DNA of 6,018 nucleotides from JALHOQ01 sp038144835. GTDB lineage: Bacteria > Bdellovibrionota > Bdellovibrionia > Bdellovibrionales > UBA1609. Numbering within the stretch: the stretch's first letter is position 1; each line of letters opens with the position of its first letter. Positions 1-5,141 of the stretch are shown one piece after another. The notes under the pieces are model-generated. The model was not told the DNA's origin, did not search any database, and saw only the letters and a program-made list of their open reading frames with translations. The stretch covers positions 1 to 6,018 of the forward strand of contig JAYQON010000141.1 in NCBI GenBank assembly GCA_038144835.1, read 5' to 3'. A program made the translations under genes and the position numbers.

Positions 1-146
1 TGATTAAGAGGGCTAACAACAGCTGAGGTTTTGACCCAGCTCAATGCATGGGTCTCTATGGTGTGGTCGCCAACGCGAATTTGCATAATGAGAACTAAAG
101 CAACCGTTAAAAATAGAGTTTTTATGAAAAAAAGAAAATCCATCAT
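1..146 (-). CDS. partial small membrane-anchored protein, N-terminal 48 codons
   Basis: The minus strand is open from an ATG at 146-144 to the window edge, giving 48 codons without a stop. The product starts MMDFLFFIKTLFLTVALVLI, one strongly hydrophobic segment (about residues 4-22) that could be a membrane anchor or uncleaved signal. A polar stretch with VGDHTIETHALSWV at about 25-38 follows. The start is supported by a GGGGG ribosome-binding site 7 nt upstream; a second ATG follows immediately. It lies 11 bp after the response-regulator stop on the same strand, so the two probably form one operon with coupled translation. I do not recognise the family and the C-terminus lies outside the window. 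The function is unknown; a partner or output of the regulator is possible but only inferred from position. Confidence 0.72.
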   Translation of the reverse strand, partial: MMDFLFFIKTLFLTVALVLIMQIRVGDHTIETHALSWVKTSAVVSPLN

Positions 147-153
147 TGGTTTA

Positions 154-159
154 CCCCCT
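154..159 (-). promoter_or_regulatory. Shine-Dalgarno site of the left-edge gene, overlapping the upstream stop codon
   Basis: On the minus strand the sequence is AGGGGG, whose first two bases are the last two of the response-regulator TAG stop. It is followed by TAAACCA and ATGATG. The spacing of 7 nt to the first ATG is good. The overlap of stop codon and ribosome-binding site suggests translational coupling between the two genes. Confidence 0.6.
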
Positions 160-529
160 AAGAAGCGTTTCCTGCAGCCGCTCGTACGGCTTTGAGGACA
201 TCTTCAGCCTTGAAAGGTTTAGTCACATAATTACAGCATCCTGCCTCGAGTGCACGCATAACCATATTGTTTTGGTCTAAGGTGGAGCAGGCGACTACAC
301 GCGTTTGAGGGAATTCCTTCAGGATTTCACTCGTGGCTTCAATGCCGCTTTTTTTAGGCATAACAATATCCATCAGGACAACTTGCGGTTGAGTTTGTCT
401 AACTAAGGCTACAGCCTCAACTCCATCCTGTGCCTCCCCAACGACTTCAATCTCGCTGCCAAAAAAAACGTGACGAAGTACTTCTCGAATGAACGGGGCG
501 TCATCCACAATCACTAGTCTAATTCCCAT
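158..529 (-). CDS. single-domain response regulator, CheY-like receiver
   Basis: This is a stand-alone receiver domain of 123 residues with no output domain, so it probably acts by phosphorylation-dependent protein binding in the cytoplasm. It begins MGIRLVIVDD. The acidic pair is D9/D10, the phospho-acceptor is D54 in LMDIVMP, the switch Ser/Thr position is S82, the aromatic switch is Y101, and the conserved lysine is K104 in TKPF. All catalytic residues are present. The ATG at 529 is chosen because the receiver fold begins at once after it. A TTG at 565 would add 12 residues with no domain role, and that stretch holds a perfect TATAAT. Oddities are a Cys pair at 98-99 and C81. The gene is divergent from the dedA gene and precedes the left-edge membrane protein. 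No kinase lies in the window, so the cognate signal is unknown. A chemotaxis role is possible but not shown. Confidence 0.93.
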   Translation of the reverse strand: MGIRLVIVDDAPFIREVLRHVFFGSEIEVVGEAQDGVEAVALVRQTQPQVVLMDIVMPKKSGIEATSEILKEFPQTRVVACSTLDQNNMVMRALEAGCCNYVTKPFKAEDVLKAVRAAAGNAS

Positions 530-536
530 AGATAGT

Positions 537-565
537 ATTATAGTGTCGGAAACTTCAGCTCCCAA
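537..565 (-). promoter_or_regulatory. sigma-70-type promoter of the response-regulator gene
   Basis: On the minus strand, TTGGGA (565-560, 4 of 6 consensus) is separated by exactly 17 nt from a perfect TATAAT (542-537). Seven nt follow before the ATG at 529, so transcription would start at or one base before the start codon and give a leaderless mRNA. No Shine-Dalgarno sequence precedes this ATG, which agrees with that reading. The promoter lies in the 57-bp region shared with the divergent dedA gene. Confidence 0.6.
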
Positions 566-586
566 AAGGTTTCTAAGCGGTCCGGT

Positions 587-1264
587 ATGTTGGCTTTAAA
601 AGAGTATTTAATCACGACCTTATCACAGCTGGATGGCTGGACTGCCTACAGTGCTATCGTCGGGTTACTCGTTGTATGTGGTCTAGGAATACCACTGCCA
701 GAGGACATCACCTTGATAGCTGCCGGGATTTTATCAGCTCTAGGCTCTATCTCGTTTCCTGGAGCGATTATTGCGGGCTTTCTCGGAGTCATGGCTGGAG
801 ATGCTTTTCTCTACACGGTTGGTCGTGTTTATGGTCGGAAAGCTTTCCAGTTGCCAATAATACGTACCATCATGACTCCAAGAAGAATTGCTTTGGCTGA
901 GCGAAAGATCATTCGCAATTCCCATTTTATTTGCTTCACTGCCCGATTTTTGCCGGGCTTGCGTTCACCCATATTTTTAATGTCTGGAATTATGGGCGTG
1001 CGTCCAATCATCTTTTATGGGTTAGATGGCTTTGCAGCTTTGATTAGTGTTCCCTTGTGGGTTTGGGTTGGCCATTGGGTAGGCGAGAATCTCGACATGG
1101 CGATGGCGATCGCTGAACGTATCCAACTGTCGCTCGCTGCGGTTCTTCTATTTTTGATTGGACTTTATGTCGGCATCAAGCGTTGGCGTAAAAATCGTCG
1201 CGCACAACGGCTGATGTTTTATATGAATTCCAAGTACCGAGATGGTTCTAAGATCCCCACCTAA
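587..1264 (+). CDS. DedA family (VTT domain) inner-membrane protein
   Basis: A 225-residue polytopic membrane protein of the DedA/VTT (SNARE-associated) family. Family members act in lipid (undecaprenyl phosphate or phospholipid) flipping and in membrane energetics. Visible signatures are GIPLPED at 34-40 with the conserved acidic residues, GD at 71-72 followed by the YxxGRxYG segment, and the hallmark ARFLPGLRSPIFLMSG at 119-134 with R120 and R126. Hydrophobic segments lie at about 20-33, 41-70, 127-160 and 180-197, and the C-terminal tail is basic (KRWRKNRR). Length and motif order are normal for the family. The start has no clear Shine-Dalgarno sequence. The 3' end overlaps the convergent outer-membrane gene by 17 bp. 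The exact substrate cannot be told from sequence, so no paralogue symbol is given. Confidence 0.93.
   Translation: MLALKEYLITTLSQLDGWTAYSAIVGLLVVCGLGIPLPEDITLIAAGILSALGSISFPGAIIAGFLGVMAGDAFLYTVGRVYGRKAFQLPIIRTIMTPRRIALAERKIIRNSHFICFTARFLPGLRSPIFLMSGIMGVRPIIFYGLDGFAALISVPLWVWVGHWVGENLDMAMAIAERIQLSLAAVLLFLIGLYVGIKRWRKNRRAQRLMFYMNSKYRDGSKIPT
1190..1209 (-). terminator. candidate intrinsic terminator for the minus-strand outer-membrane gene, inside dedA
   Basis: Read on the minus strand, CGTTG, loop TGCG and CGACG form a 5-bp stem with one G-U pair. This is followed by A and TTTTT. It lies about 39 nt past the stop codon of the 408-residue gene and within the dedA coding sequence. The stem is short, so termination may be weak. 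Confidence 0.35.
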
Positions 1265-2474
1265 ACCCAAAATAAAAAATCAGTAGGGAATTGGTGACAC
1301 TGACCCCTTCGGGTTTTTGGTTGCTGATTGGATCGGTCGTGTCTGCTTGGTTGTCAAAAAGATTACGTTCAATGGTGTAGCGGGTTCGCCAGAATAGTTG
1401 GTTTCGTCTGTCTAGATTCCACTGCCCGCCAAGAGAGAAGCTCATCGAGTTGGTTTCATTTTTGCTGCCCGACCTGGCTTCAATGCCTGTGTTTTGTTCG
1501 GAGTGTTTCATGCGTGGACGAACTTCCAAGGCGAAAGTGTTGGCGTATGCCGTTGAATTGGGAATTGTTGCCTCCAATACAAAGCTCAGACCTGAGGTTT
1601 TATGTCCTAGAGACGTTGTCGATAGTTTCGATATCTTATTCAAATTGTCATTGTAATCGACACCCCAATTTAATGTTGGAGCTTTGCGCGAAAAGCCAAA
1701 GTGCTTTCTAAAACGGAGGCCTGCTTCGAACTCCTGAAGTTCCGTGGGAACAGAATTTACGCCGCCGTTGTTTTGACTGGCAGAAAAACTTGTAAAAAAT
1801 TTTGACTGCATACCAAAAAAAGGAGTGAACCATAGGTTCATGCCCAATCCGAGTCCTGGCGCATGCGAATGGTAGCGACGAAAGGAATACTTACTGGAAG
1901 AGTCGTTATAATAATAGGCTGGTGCAATAGCAATATCGAGCATATTTGAGCGAGGATCTTGAGGATGGATCTGCTTTCGATATTCTTCGATATCCTCTGT
2001 GCTACCACCTAAAATAAGTTCACGAACTTGCTCTGGTACTGAGGGATTGGGCGGGTTCGGCTCGACGGTTTTATTCGAAACATCTGAGGTCTGAGTTTGA
2101 TTAGTCAAAGGTGTCTCTTGCAGAGTGTTATCGGCCGCTGCTGGTGTATCAGGTGGTAGATCCTCAGCTTCAGCTGGAGGGGTCGCGTTGCTGAGATCCT
2201 TTTTCATAGATGGAGTTATTGAATTGGTGCCTTTGCGAATTGATCGATTGGGCACAGGTGTCGGGATTACTGTACCTAATGTTTCCTCCAGATCATCGTC
2301 ATCGCGGCGTGATTCTGGTGATCGTACTTTGTAACGTGAACTATTCAAATTATCGGTATTAGTGGTTCTCTGTCTTGACCGCAATAAGACAGCAGAAGAG
2401 GAGTCGAGCTGAGCTGTTGCCGGAATGACGGCGGTAAGCAAAGATAAAATTAAAATTCCACAACCGTTTAGCAT
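1248..2474 (-). CDS. secreted protein with disordered linker and predicted outer-membrane beta-barrel
   Basis: A 408-residue protein that I cannot assign to a named family. Residues 1-21 form a type I signal peptide (ILILSLLTAVIPATA, likely cut before Q22). Residues 22 to about 150 are low in hydrophobics and rich in Pro, Thr, Ser, Asn and acidic residues, which suggests a flexible periplasmic linker. From about 178 onward, alternating polar/aromatic strands fit a beta-barrel (e.g. MLDIAIAPAYYY, LGLGMNLWFTPFFGMQ, LEVRPRMKH, FWRTRYTIER), and the end is LLIFYFGFRWGS. The last strand has a barrel-like pattern but does not end in the usual aromatic residue. The ATG is fixed by an in-frame TAA two codons upstream, and no Shine-Dalgarno sequence is present. 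The gene is divergent from the 541-residue barrel protein across 92 bp. Outer-membrane location is inferred; the function is unknown. Confidence 0.85.
   Translation of the reverse strand: MLNGCGILILSLLTAVIPATAQLDSSSAVLLRSRQRTTNTDNLNSSRYKVRSPESRRDDDDLEETLGTVIPTPVPNRSIRKGTNSITPSMKKDLSNATPPAEAEDLPPDTPAAADNTLQETPLTNQTQTSDVSNKTVEPNPPNPSVPEQVRELILGGSTEDIEEYRKQIHPQDPRSNMLDIAIAPAYYYNDSSSKYSFRRYHSHAPGLGLGMNLWFTPFFGMQSKFFTSFSASQNNGGVNSVPTELQEFEAGLRFRKHFGFSRKAPTLNWGVDYNDNLNKISKLSTTSLGHKTSGLSFVLEATIPNSTAYANTFALEVRPRMKHSEQNTGIEARSGSKNETNSMSFSLGGQWNLDRRNQLFWRTRYTIERNLFDNQADTTDPISNQKPEGVSVTNSLLIFYFGFRWGS
1302..1318 (+). terminator. candidate intrinsic terminator for dedA, inside the convergent gene
   Basis: ACCC, loop CTTC and GGGT form a short G/C-rich stem, extendable by a G-U pair, that runs into a TTTTT tract. 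It lies 38 nt after the dedA stop and inside the 3' end of the opposing coding sequence. The alternative register gives a UUCG loop but pairs less well. The short stem makes this a weak call. Confidence 0.35.
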
Positions 2475-2480
2475 GACTTA

Positions 2481-2486
2481 GGTATA
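2481..2486 (-). promoter_or_regulatory. possible -10 element before the 408-residue gene
   Basis: The minus strand reads TATACC, then 6 nt, then the ATG, which would put the transcription start on the first base of the start codon. No convincing -35 hexamer is present 16-18 nt upstream, so the call rests on the -10 match, the spacing and the absence of a Shine-Dalgarno sequence. Confidence 0.25.
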
Positions 2487-2522
2487 TTCGGCTTTCGGCG
2501 AGTCGGACTTTATGCGAATTGA

Positions 2523-2534
2523 CCTGTATACAGG
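2523..2534. promoter_or_regulatory. perfect 12-bp palindrome in the divergent region, candidate operator
   Basis: CCTGTATACAGG is its own reverse complement. It sits between the two divergent outer-membrane genes, 48 bp from one start codon and 32 bp from the other, and overlaps a TTGACC hexamer (2519-2524). A dimeric regulator could control both genes from here. The regulator is not known. The spacing is too short for an enterobacterial LexA box. Confidence 0.4.
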
Positions 2535-2554
2535 CGTCCATGCAGACTGTTTAA

Positions 2555-2560
2555 AGGGGA
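2555..2560 (+). promoter_or_regulatory. Shine-Dalgarno site deciding the GTG start at 2567
   Basis: AGGGGA lies 6 nt before GTG at 2567. It is one of the few strong ribosome-binding sites in the window and supports a GTG start directly before the basic, hydrophobic signal peptide. Confidence 0.6.
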
Positions 2561-2566
2561 CTCCTG

Positions 2567-4192
2567 GTGAATTGCATAATTTTTCGACGTTTTATTGTCA
2601 TACTTTTGCCTCTAGTGGCGTTGCAGCTGTCCAACAAGACTTTGGCCCAGACTGCCTCAGGGGCAGTACAGGCCAGGTATCGAAGTGACGTCGACGAGAT
2701 GCTTTCGATTAATAAAGTCTCGGTCTTGCCATTTACTGACAATCTACAAGGCATCTACTCCCGACATCTGGAAACATATTTTATCGACCAAATCAATGGG
2801 ATGCATCGCTGGGACTTTGTGCCCGCAAGTGGATCGGGACCAGTGTTGACGCCAGAGGAACTTGAGATGTCTCCCGAGAAAGCTCGCCAAGCTGCCGAGG
2901 GGCTAGGAGTTGATGCATTTTTTTCGGGGCGCCTCTCAAAAGGGCCAAATGGAGTTACAATTCATTTAAGTCTTTTTTTGAGTGAAGATGGAAAACTACT
3001 CTCGCAAGCAATCCTTAAAGATTATAAGCAATTTCAAATAAGTGATCTGCAATCGCAAATGCAAAAAATGCTAAATGAAATCATAGCGCGATTGCCGTAT
3101 TCCGGCCGCATACTGAGTCGTGATGGAAATCGAATCACTGTCAATGTTGGCAAAAAAGATGGAATTCAAGAAAATCAGATTCTCAGCGTAGTTCAAATTA
3201 TTCAAATACAGAGGCACCCGAAGTTTAACTTTTTGATCAAAACTGAAAAAGAAGTTTTAGGTAAAGTTAAGCTTCTCAAAATCGATGATACTTTGAGTTT
3301 TGGCGTAATTGTCACTGAGCGCGAACGCGACACTATTCAAAAAGGGTCTAAAGTTGGAGCGCTAGACTTTGTCACATATGGTGCAGCTCAACAGCTCTCC
3401 TTGAATTCAGAACCTGAGGAAGCCTTGTCTCAGCGAGAAGACGGAGCCATAGCTTTTGGCAAAGATGCGCATGCATGGAGGCCTGAACGGCCGGCATCGT
3501 TTGGACAAATTGGTGGGCGCTTCGGGCTGGGTAGTTTTAGTGGCAACAGCAATATTTCCACTGATCCCCTTGAGGCAAAAAATAGCATTGCCCCTCATAT
3601 TCAGCTTGATGGAGAGATTTGGGTCACGCCTGAATTGACTTTTGCTGGACGCCTCAGACAGGGCGTGATTCCCATTTCCAACCCAAGAGAGGGGTCTTCT
3701 CCTTCTGAACTAAATCAATCTTTGAACTATTACGAAGCTTCTTTGGGCTACCGACTACGGCTCGGACCGCACGTTTGGTCAGCCTATTTTGAGCCATATT
3801 TGGGATACTTTAATTATAAGCTTTATGTCGACGACGCCAGCCCTCAAGTTTTCACAACAATGCAGTATTCCGGAGCTAAAATCGGAGTGCGCGGTTCTGC
3901 TCCCTTGGGTGGCGAGAAAGGCTTATACGGATTTGGCGGAGAGTTTGCGTTTGGTTTTAAGCCGAGCCTCAAAGAAACGCCTGTGACCAGCGGCGAAAGC
4001 TCCGAAAATAGTATGACTCAATTCGGGATTTTTGGTTTTCGAAAAATCAGCGAACGTATGAAAGTCATAGCTCAGTTGGATTTTGAAATGTACGCATCAA
4101 ATTTTTCTGGAAATGGTACTCGTACGGAATCAGCGACCAGCGCTAGCCACAGGTATACAACTCTGAGTGGTGGCATTTTCTATATGTTTTAA
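2567..4192 (+). CDS. composite envelope protein: CsgG/LpoB-like domain, FlgT-like domain, outer-membrane barrel
   Basis: A 541-residue secreted protein with a GTG start. Residues 1-27 are a signal peptide (RRFIVILLPLVALQL, cleavage near TLA before Q28). Residues of about 48-175 resemble the CsgG/TolB-N/LpoB alpha/beta fold: VSVLPFTD strand at 51-58, a helix ending near YFIDQI, and AEGLGVDAFFSGRL at 110-123, the position where these families carry an A..LGvDaVl.G motif. Residues of about 178-268 (YSGRILSRDGNRITVNVGKKDGI, followed by a KKGSKV-like closing strand) resemble the C-terminal beta domain of FlgT-like proteins. After a linker (about 275-310), residues 311-541 show alternating strands with many aromatic and Gly residues and end in GGIFYMF, a typical outer-membrane C-terminal phenylalanine. 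Domain names rest on pattern, not on a search. A role in envelope assembly or peptidoglycan-linked control is inferred. Confidence 0.87.
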   Translation: MNCIIFRRFIVILLPLVALQLSNKTLAQTASGAVQARYRSDVDEMLSINKVSVLPFTDNLQGIYSRHLETYFIDQINGMHRWDFVPASGSGPVLTPEELEMSPEKARQAAEGLGVDAFFSGRLSKGPNGVTIHLSLFLSEDGKLLSQAILKDYKQFQISDLQSQMQKMLNEIIARLPYSGRILSRDGNRITVNVGKKDGIQENQILSVVQIIQIQRHPKFNFLIKTEKEVLGKVKLLKIDDTLSFGVIVTERERDTIQKGSKVGALDFVTYGAAQQLSLNSEPEEALSQREDGAIAFGKDAHAWRPERPASFGQIGGRFGLGSFSGNSNISTDPLEAKNSIAPHIQLDGEIWVTPELTFAGRLRQGVIPISNPREGSSPSELNQSLNYYEASLGYRLRLGPHVWSAYFEPYLGYFNYKLYVDDASPQVFTTMQYSGAKIGVRGSAPLGGEKGLYGFGGEFAFGFKPSLKETPVTSGESSENSMTQFGIFGFRKISERMKVIAQLDFEMYASNFSGNGTRTESATSASHRYTTLSGGIFYMF

Positions 4193-4211
4193 GTTTAATA
4201 CTCTTGGCCTA

Positions 4212-4294
4212 TGTCGTCTAAAAATGTCATGTTTTGAGACAAAGCCACCTGTAGACGTCTATGGTTTTGTGGACGTATGTCTAGGTTGACGACA
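4212..4294. repeat. nested inverted repeats in the 192-bp intergenic region
   Basis: The stretch 4193-4384 contains no credible gene. Within it, TGTCGTC (4212-4218) is complementary to GACGACA (4288-4294). Inside these arms ACAAAGCCA (4239-4247) pairs with TGGTTTTGT (4262-4270) over 9 bp with one G-U pair. At the tip is the perfect 10-bp palindrome TAGACGTCTA (4252-4261). No U-tract follows, so this is not a standard terminator. It could be a structured 3' or 5' untranslated region, a small RNA, or a protein-binding site. Confidence 0.4.
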
Positions 4295-4347
4295 CCTCAA
4301 CTCCCATAAATTGCCGTCTCATAACAATAATTGAGTATTTTTAATGA

Positions 4348-4377
4348 GTTACAGGTTGGCTGAAGCGTTGCTCTAAA
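4348..4377 (+). promoter_or_regulatory. possible promoter of the lytic transglycosylase gene
   Basis: GTTACA (4348-4353, 4 of 6) is followed after 18 nt by TCTAAA (4372-4377, 4 of 6), with 7 nt to the ATG at 4385. There is no Shine-Dalgarno sequence. The geometry matches the leaderless-type promoter before the response regulator, but both hexamers are weak. Confidence 0.25.
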
Positions 4378-4384
4378 GCACTGT

Positions 4385-5110
4385 ATGGTGCATTTAGTTA
4401 GAAACCCTCAAAAAATAGCCAGTGCCGCTTTGTTGCTCTCTTGTGCACTTGGTAACTTTCAGGAAATAAGACCAGCCAATCAAGATCCGGCGGCAAAACT
4501 GCCTCTGGTGCGAACTGATCTTCAGGTAACTCATGCTCTAGAACTTCTACCAGAATTGTTGCACGGGCAAGCGCAGGGTATCCAGGGCCATGGAGACCCG
4601 CGCTCATTAATTTTGAACTTTGTGACCCGGGCGCTTTCAGACAAACAGCGCTCTTTTGCTTTCGAAATTGCTCACTCTGTGATTGTCGAAGGCAATCATC
4701 ATGGCCTGGATCCCTTCTTGCTTTTGGCTGTGATGATGCATGAGAGTCGCTTCAATATGAAAGCTCGTGGATCAGCTGGTGAAATCGGCTTGATGCAGAT
4801 TATGCCGCGAACAGCTCAGTGGTTGGCTAGCCAAGCCGGTCTTCCTGAACAATTTGATTTGGAAAATCCTTCGATAAACATTCGTATCGGCGCGACTTAT
4901 CTTGCGTCTTTACGCAAGAAATTTAAGAGTCACCGTTCACGCTACCTTGCGGCCTACAACATGGGCTCTCGAAATGTAAGACGGCTTCTAGCTAGCGAGA
5001 TCGAACCGACAAGGTACTCCGACAAGGTGATGAATATTTACCAGAAATACTACGAGCAGATCGGAAATCGGCTCGCCTCTATGCCCGGCATGAGAACGGC
5101 TGCGAATTGA
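4385..5110 (+). CDS. lytic transglycosylase with SLT domain, probably lipid-anchored
   Basis: A 241-residue exported enzyme predicted to cleave the MurNAc-GlcNAc bond of peptidoglycan and form 1,6-anhydro products in the periplasm. The N-terminus is basic then hydrophobic (NPQKIASAALLLSC) and C20 is a possible lipobox cysteine, although the -2 Leu is not ideal. The catalytic domain spans about 97-225. It carries the catalytic Glu E120 in the MMHESRF motif, GLMQIMP at 135-141, and LAAYNMG at 188-194, the three hallmarks of Slt70/family 1 enzymes. The region between (about 30-95) is not recognised and may be a spacer. The family call is secure. Which paralogue it is cannot be decided, so no symbol is given. 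The start lacks a Shine-Dalgarno sequence. The GNAT gene follows after 31 bp on the same strand. Confidence 0.93.
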   Translation: MVHLVRNPQKIASAALLLSCALGNFQEIRPANQDPAAKLPLVRTDLQVTHALELLPELLHGQAQGIQGHGDPRSLILNFVTRALSDKQRSFAFEIAHSVIVEGNHHGLDPFLLLAVMMHESRFNMKARGSAGEIGLMQIMPRTAQWLASQAGLPEQFDLENPSINIRIGATYLASLRKKFKSHRSRYLAAYNMGSRNVRRLLASEIEPTRYSDKVMNIYQKYYEQIGNRLASMPGMRTAAN

Positions 5111-5135
5111 CCGAAGTCATACTTAAAGTAAAAAT
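5107..5135 (+). promoter_or_regulatory. possible promoter of the GNAT gene, overlapping the transglycosylase stop
   Basis: TTGACC (5107-5112, 5 of 6) includes the TGA stop of the preceding gene. After 17 nt comes AAAAAT (5130-5135), or after 16 nt TAAAAA (5129-5134); each matches 4 of 6. The ATG at 5142 follows after 6-7 nt and has no real Shine-Dalgarno sequence, only GAG 3 nt upstream. The gene could therefore have its own leaderless transcript besides read-through. Confidence 0.35.
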
Positions 5136-5141
5136 GAGTAA

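Noticed and set aside
124..195. Short plus-strand frame starting MKKRKSIIGLPP
   Set aside because: It has only 23 codons, is antisense to the end of the regulator and start of the left-edge gene, and has no ribosome-binding site; the lysines reflect the T-rich minus strand.
530..565. Upstream TTG start adding 12 residues to the response regulator
   Set aside because: The extension (MGAEVSDTIILS) lies before the receiver fold and its DNA contains the perfect TATAAT of the likely promoter, so the ATG at 529 is preferred.
1328..1711. Plus-strand open frame of 127 codons opposite the 408-residue gene
   Set aside because: It lies wholly inside the convincing minus-strand gene, its product is Cys/Trp/Arg-rich without domain pattern, and it has no ribosome-binding site.
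2523..2534. LexA (SOS) box reading of the CTGTATACAG palindrome
   Set aside because: The enterobacterial box needs CTGT-N8-ACAG; here the half-sites have only two bases between them, and neither neighbour is a DNA-repair gene.
2359..2541. Minus-strand frame of 60 codons starting upstream of the 408-residue gene
   Set aside because: It overlaps the signal-peptide region in another frame, has no recognisable features and covers the candidate control region.
4318..4342. CTCA...TGAG hairpin followed by TATTTTT as a terminator after the 541-residue gene
   Set aside because: The stem is only 4 bp and AT-flanked with a 10-nt loop, over 120 nt past the stop codon; too weak to call.
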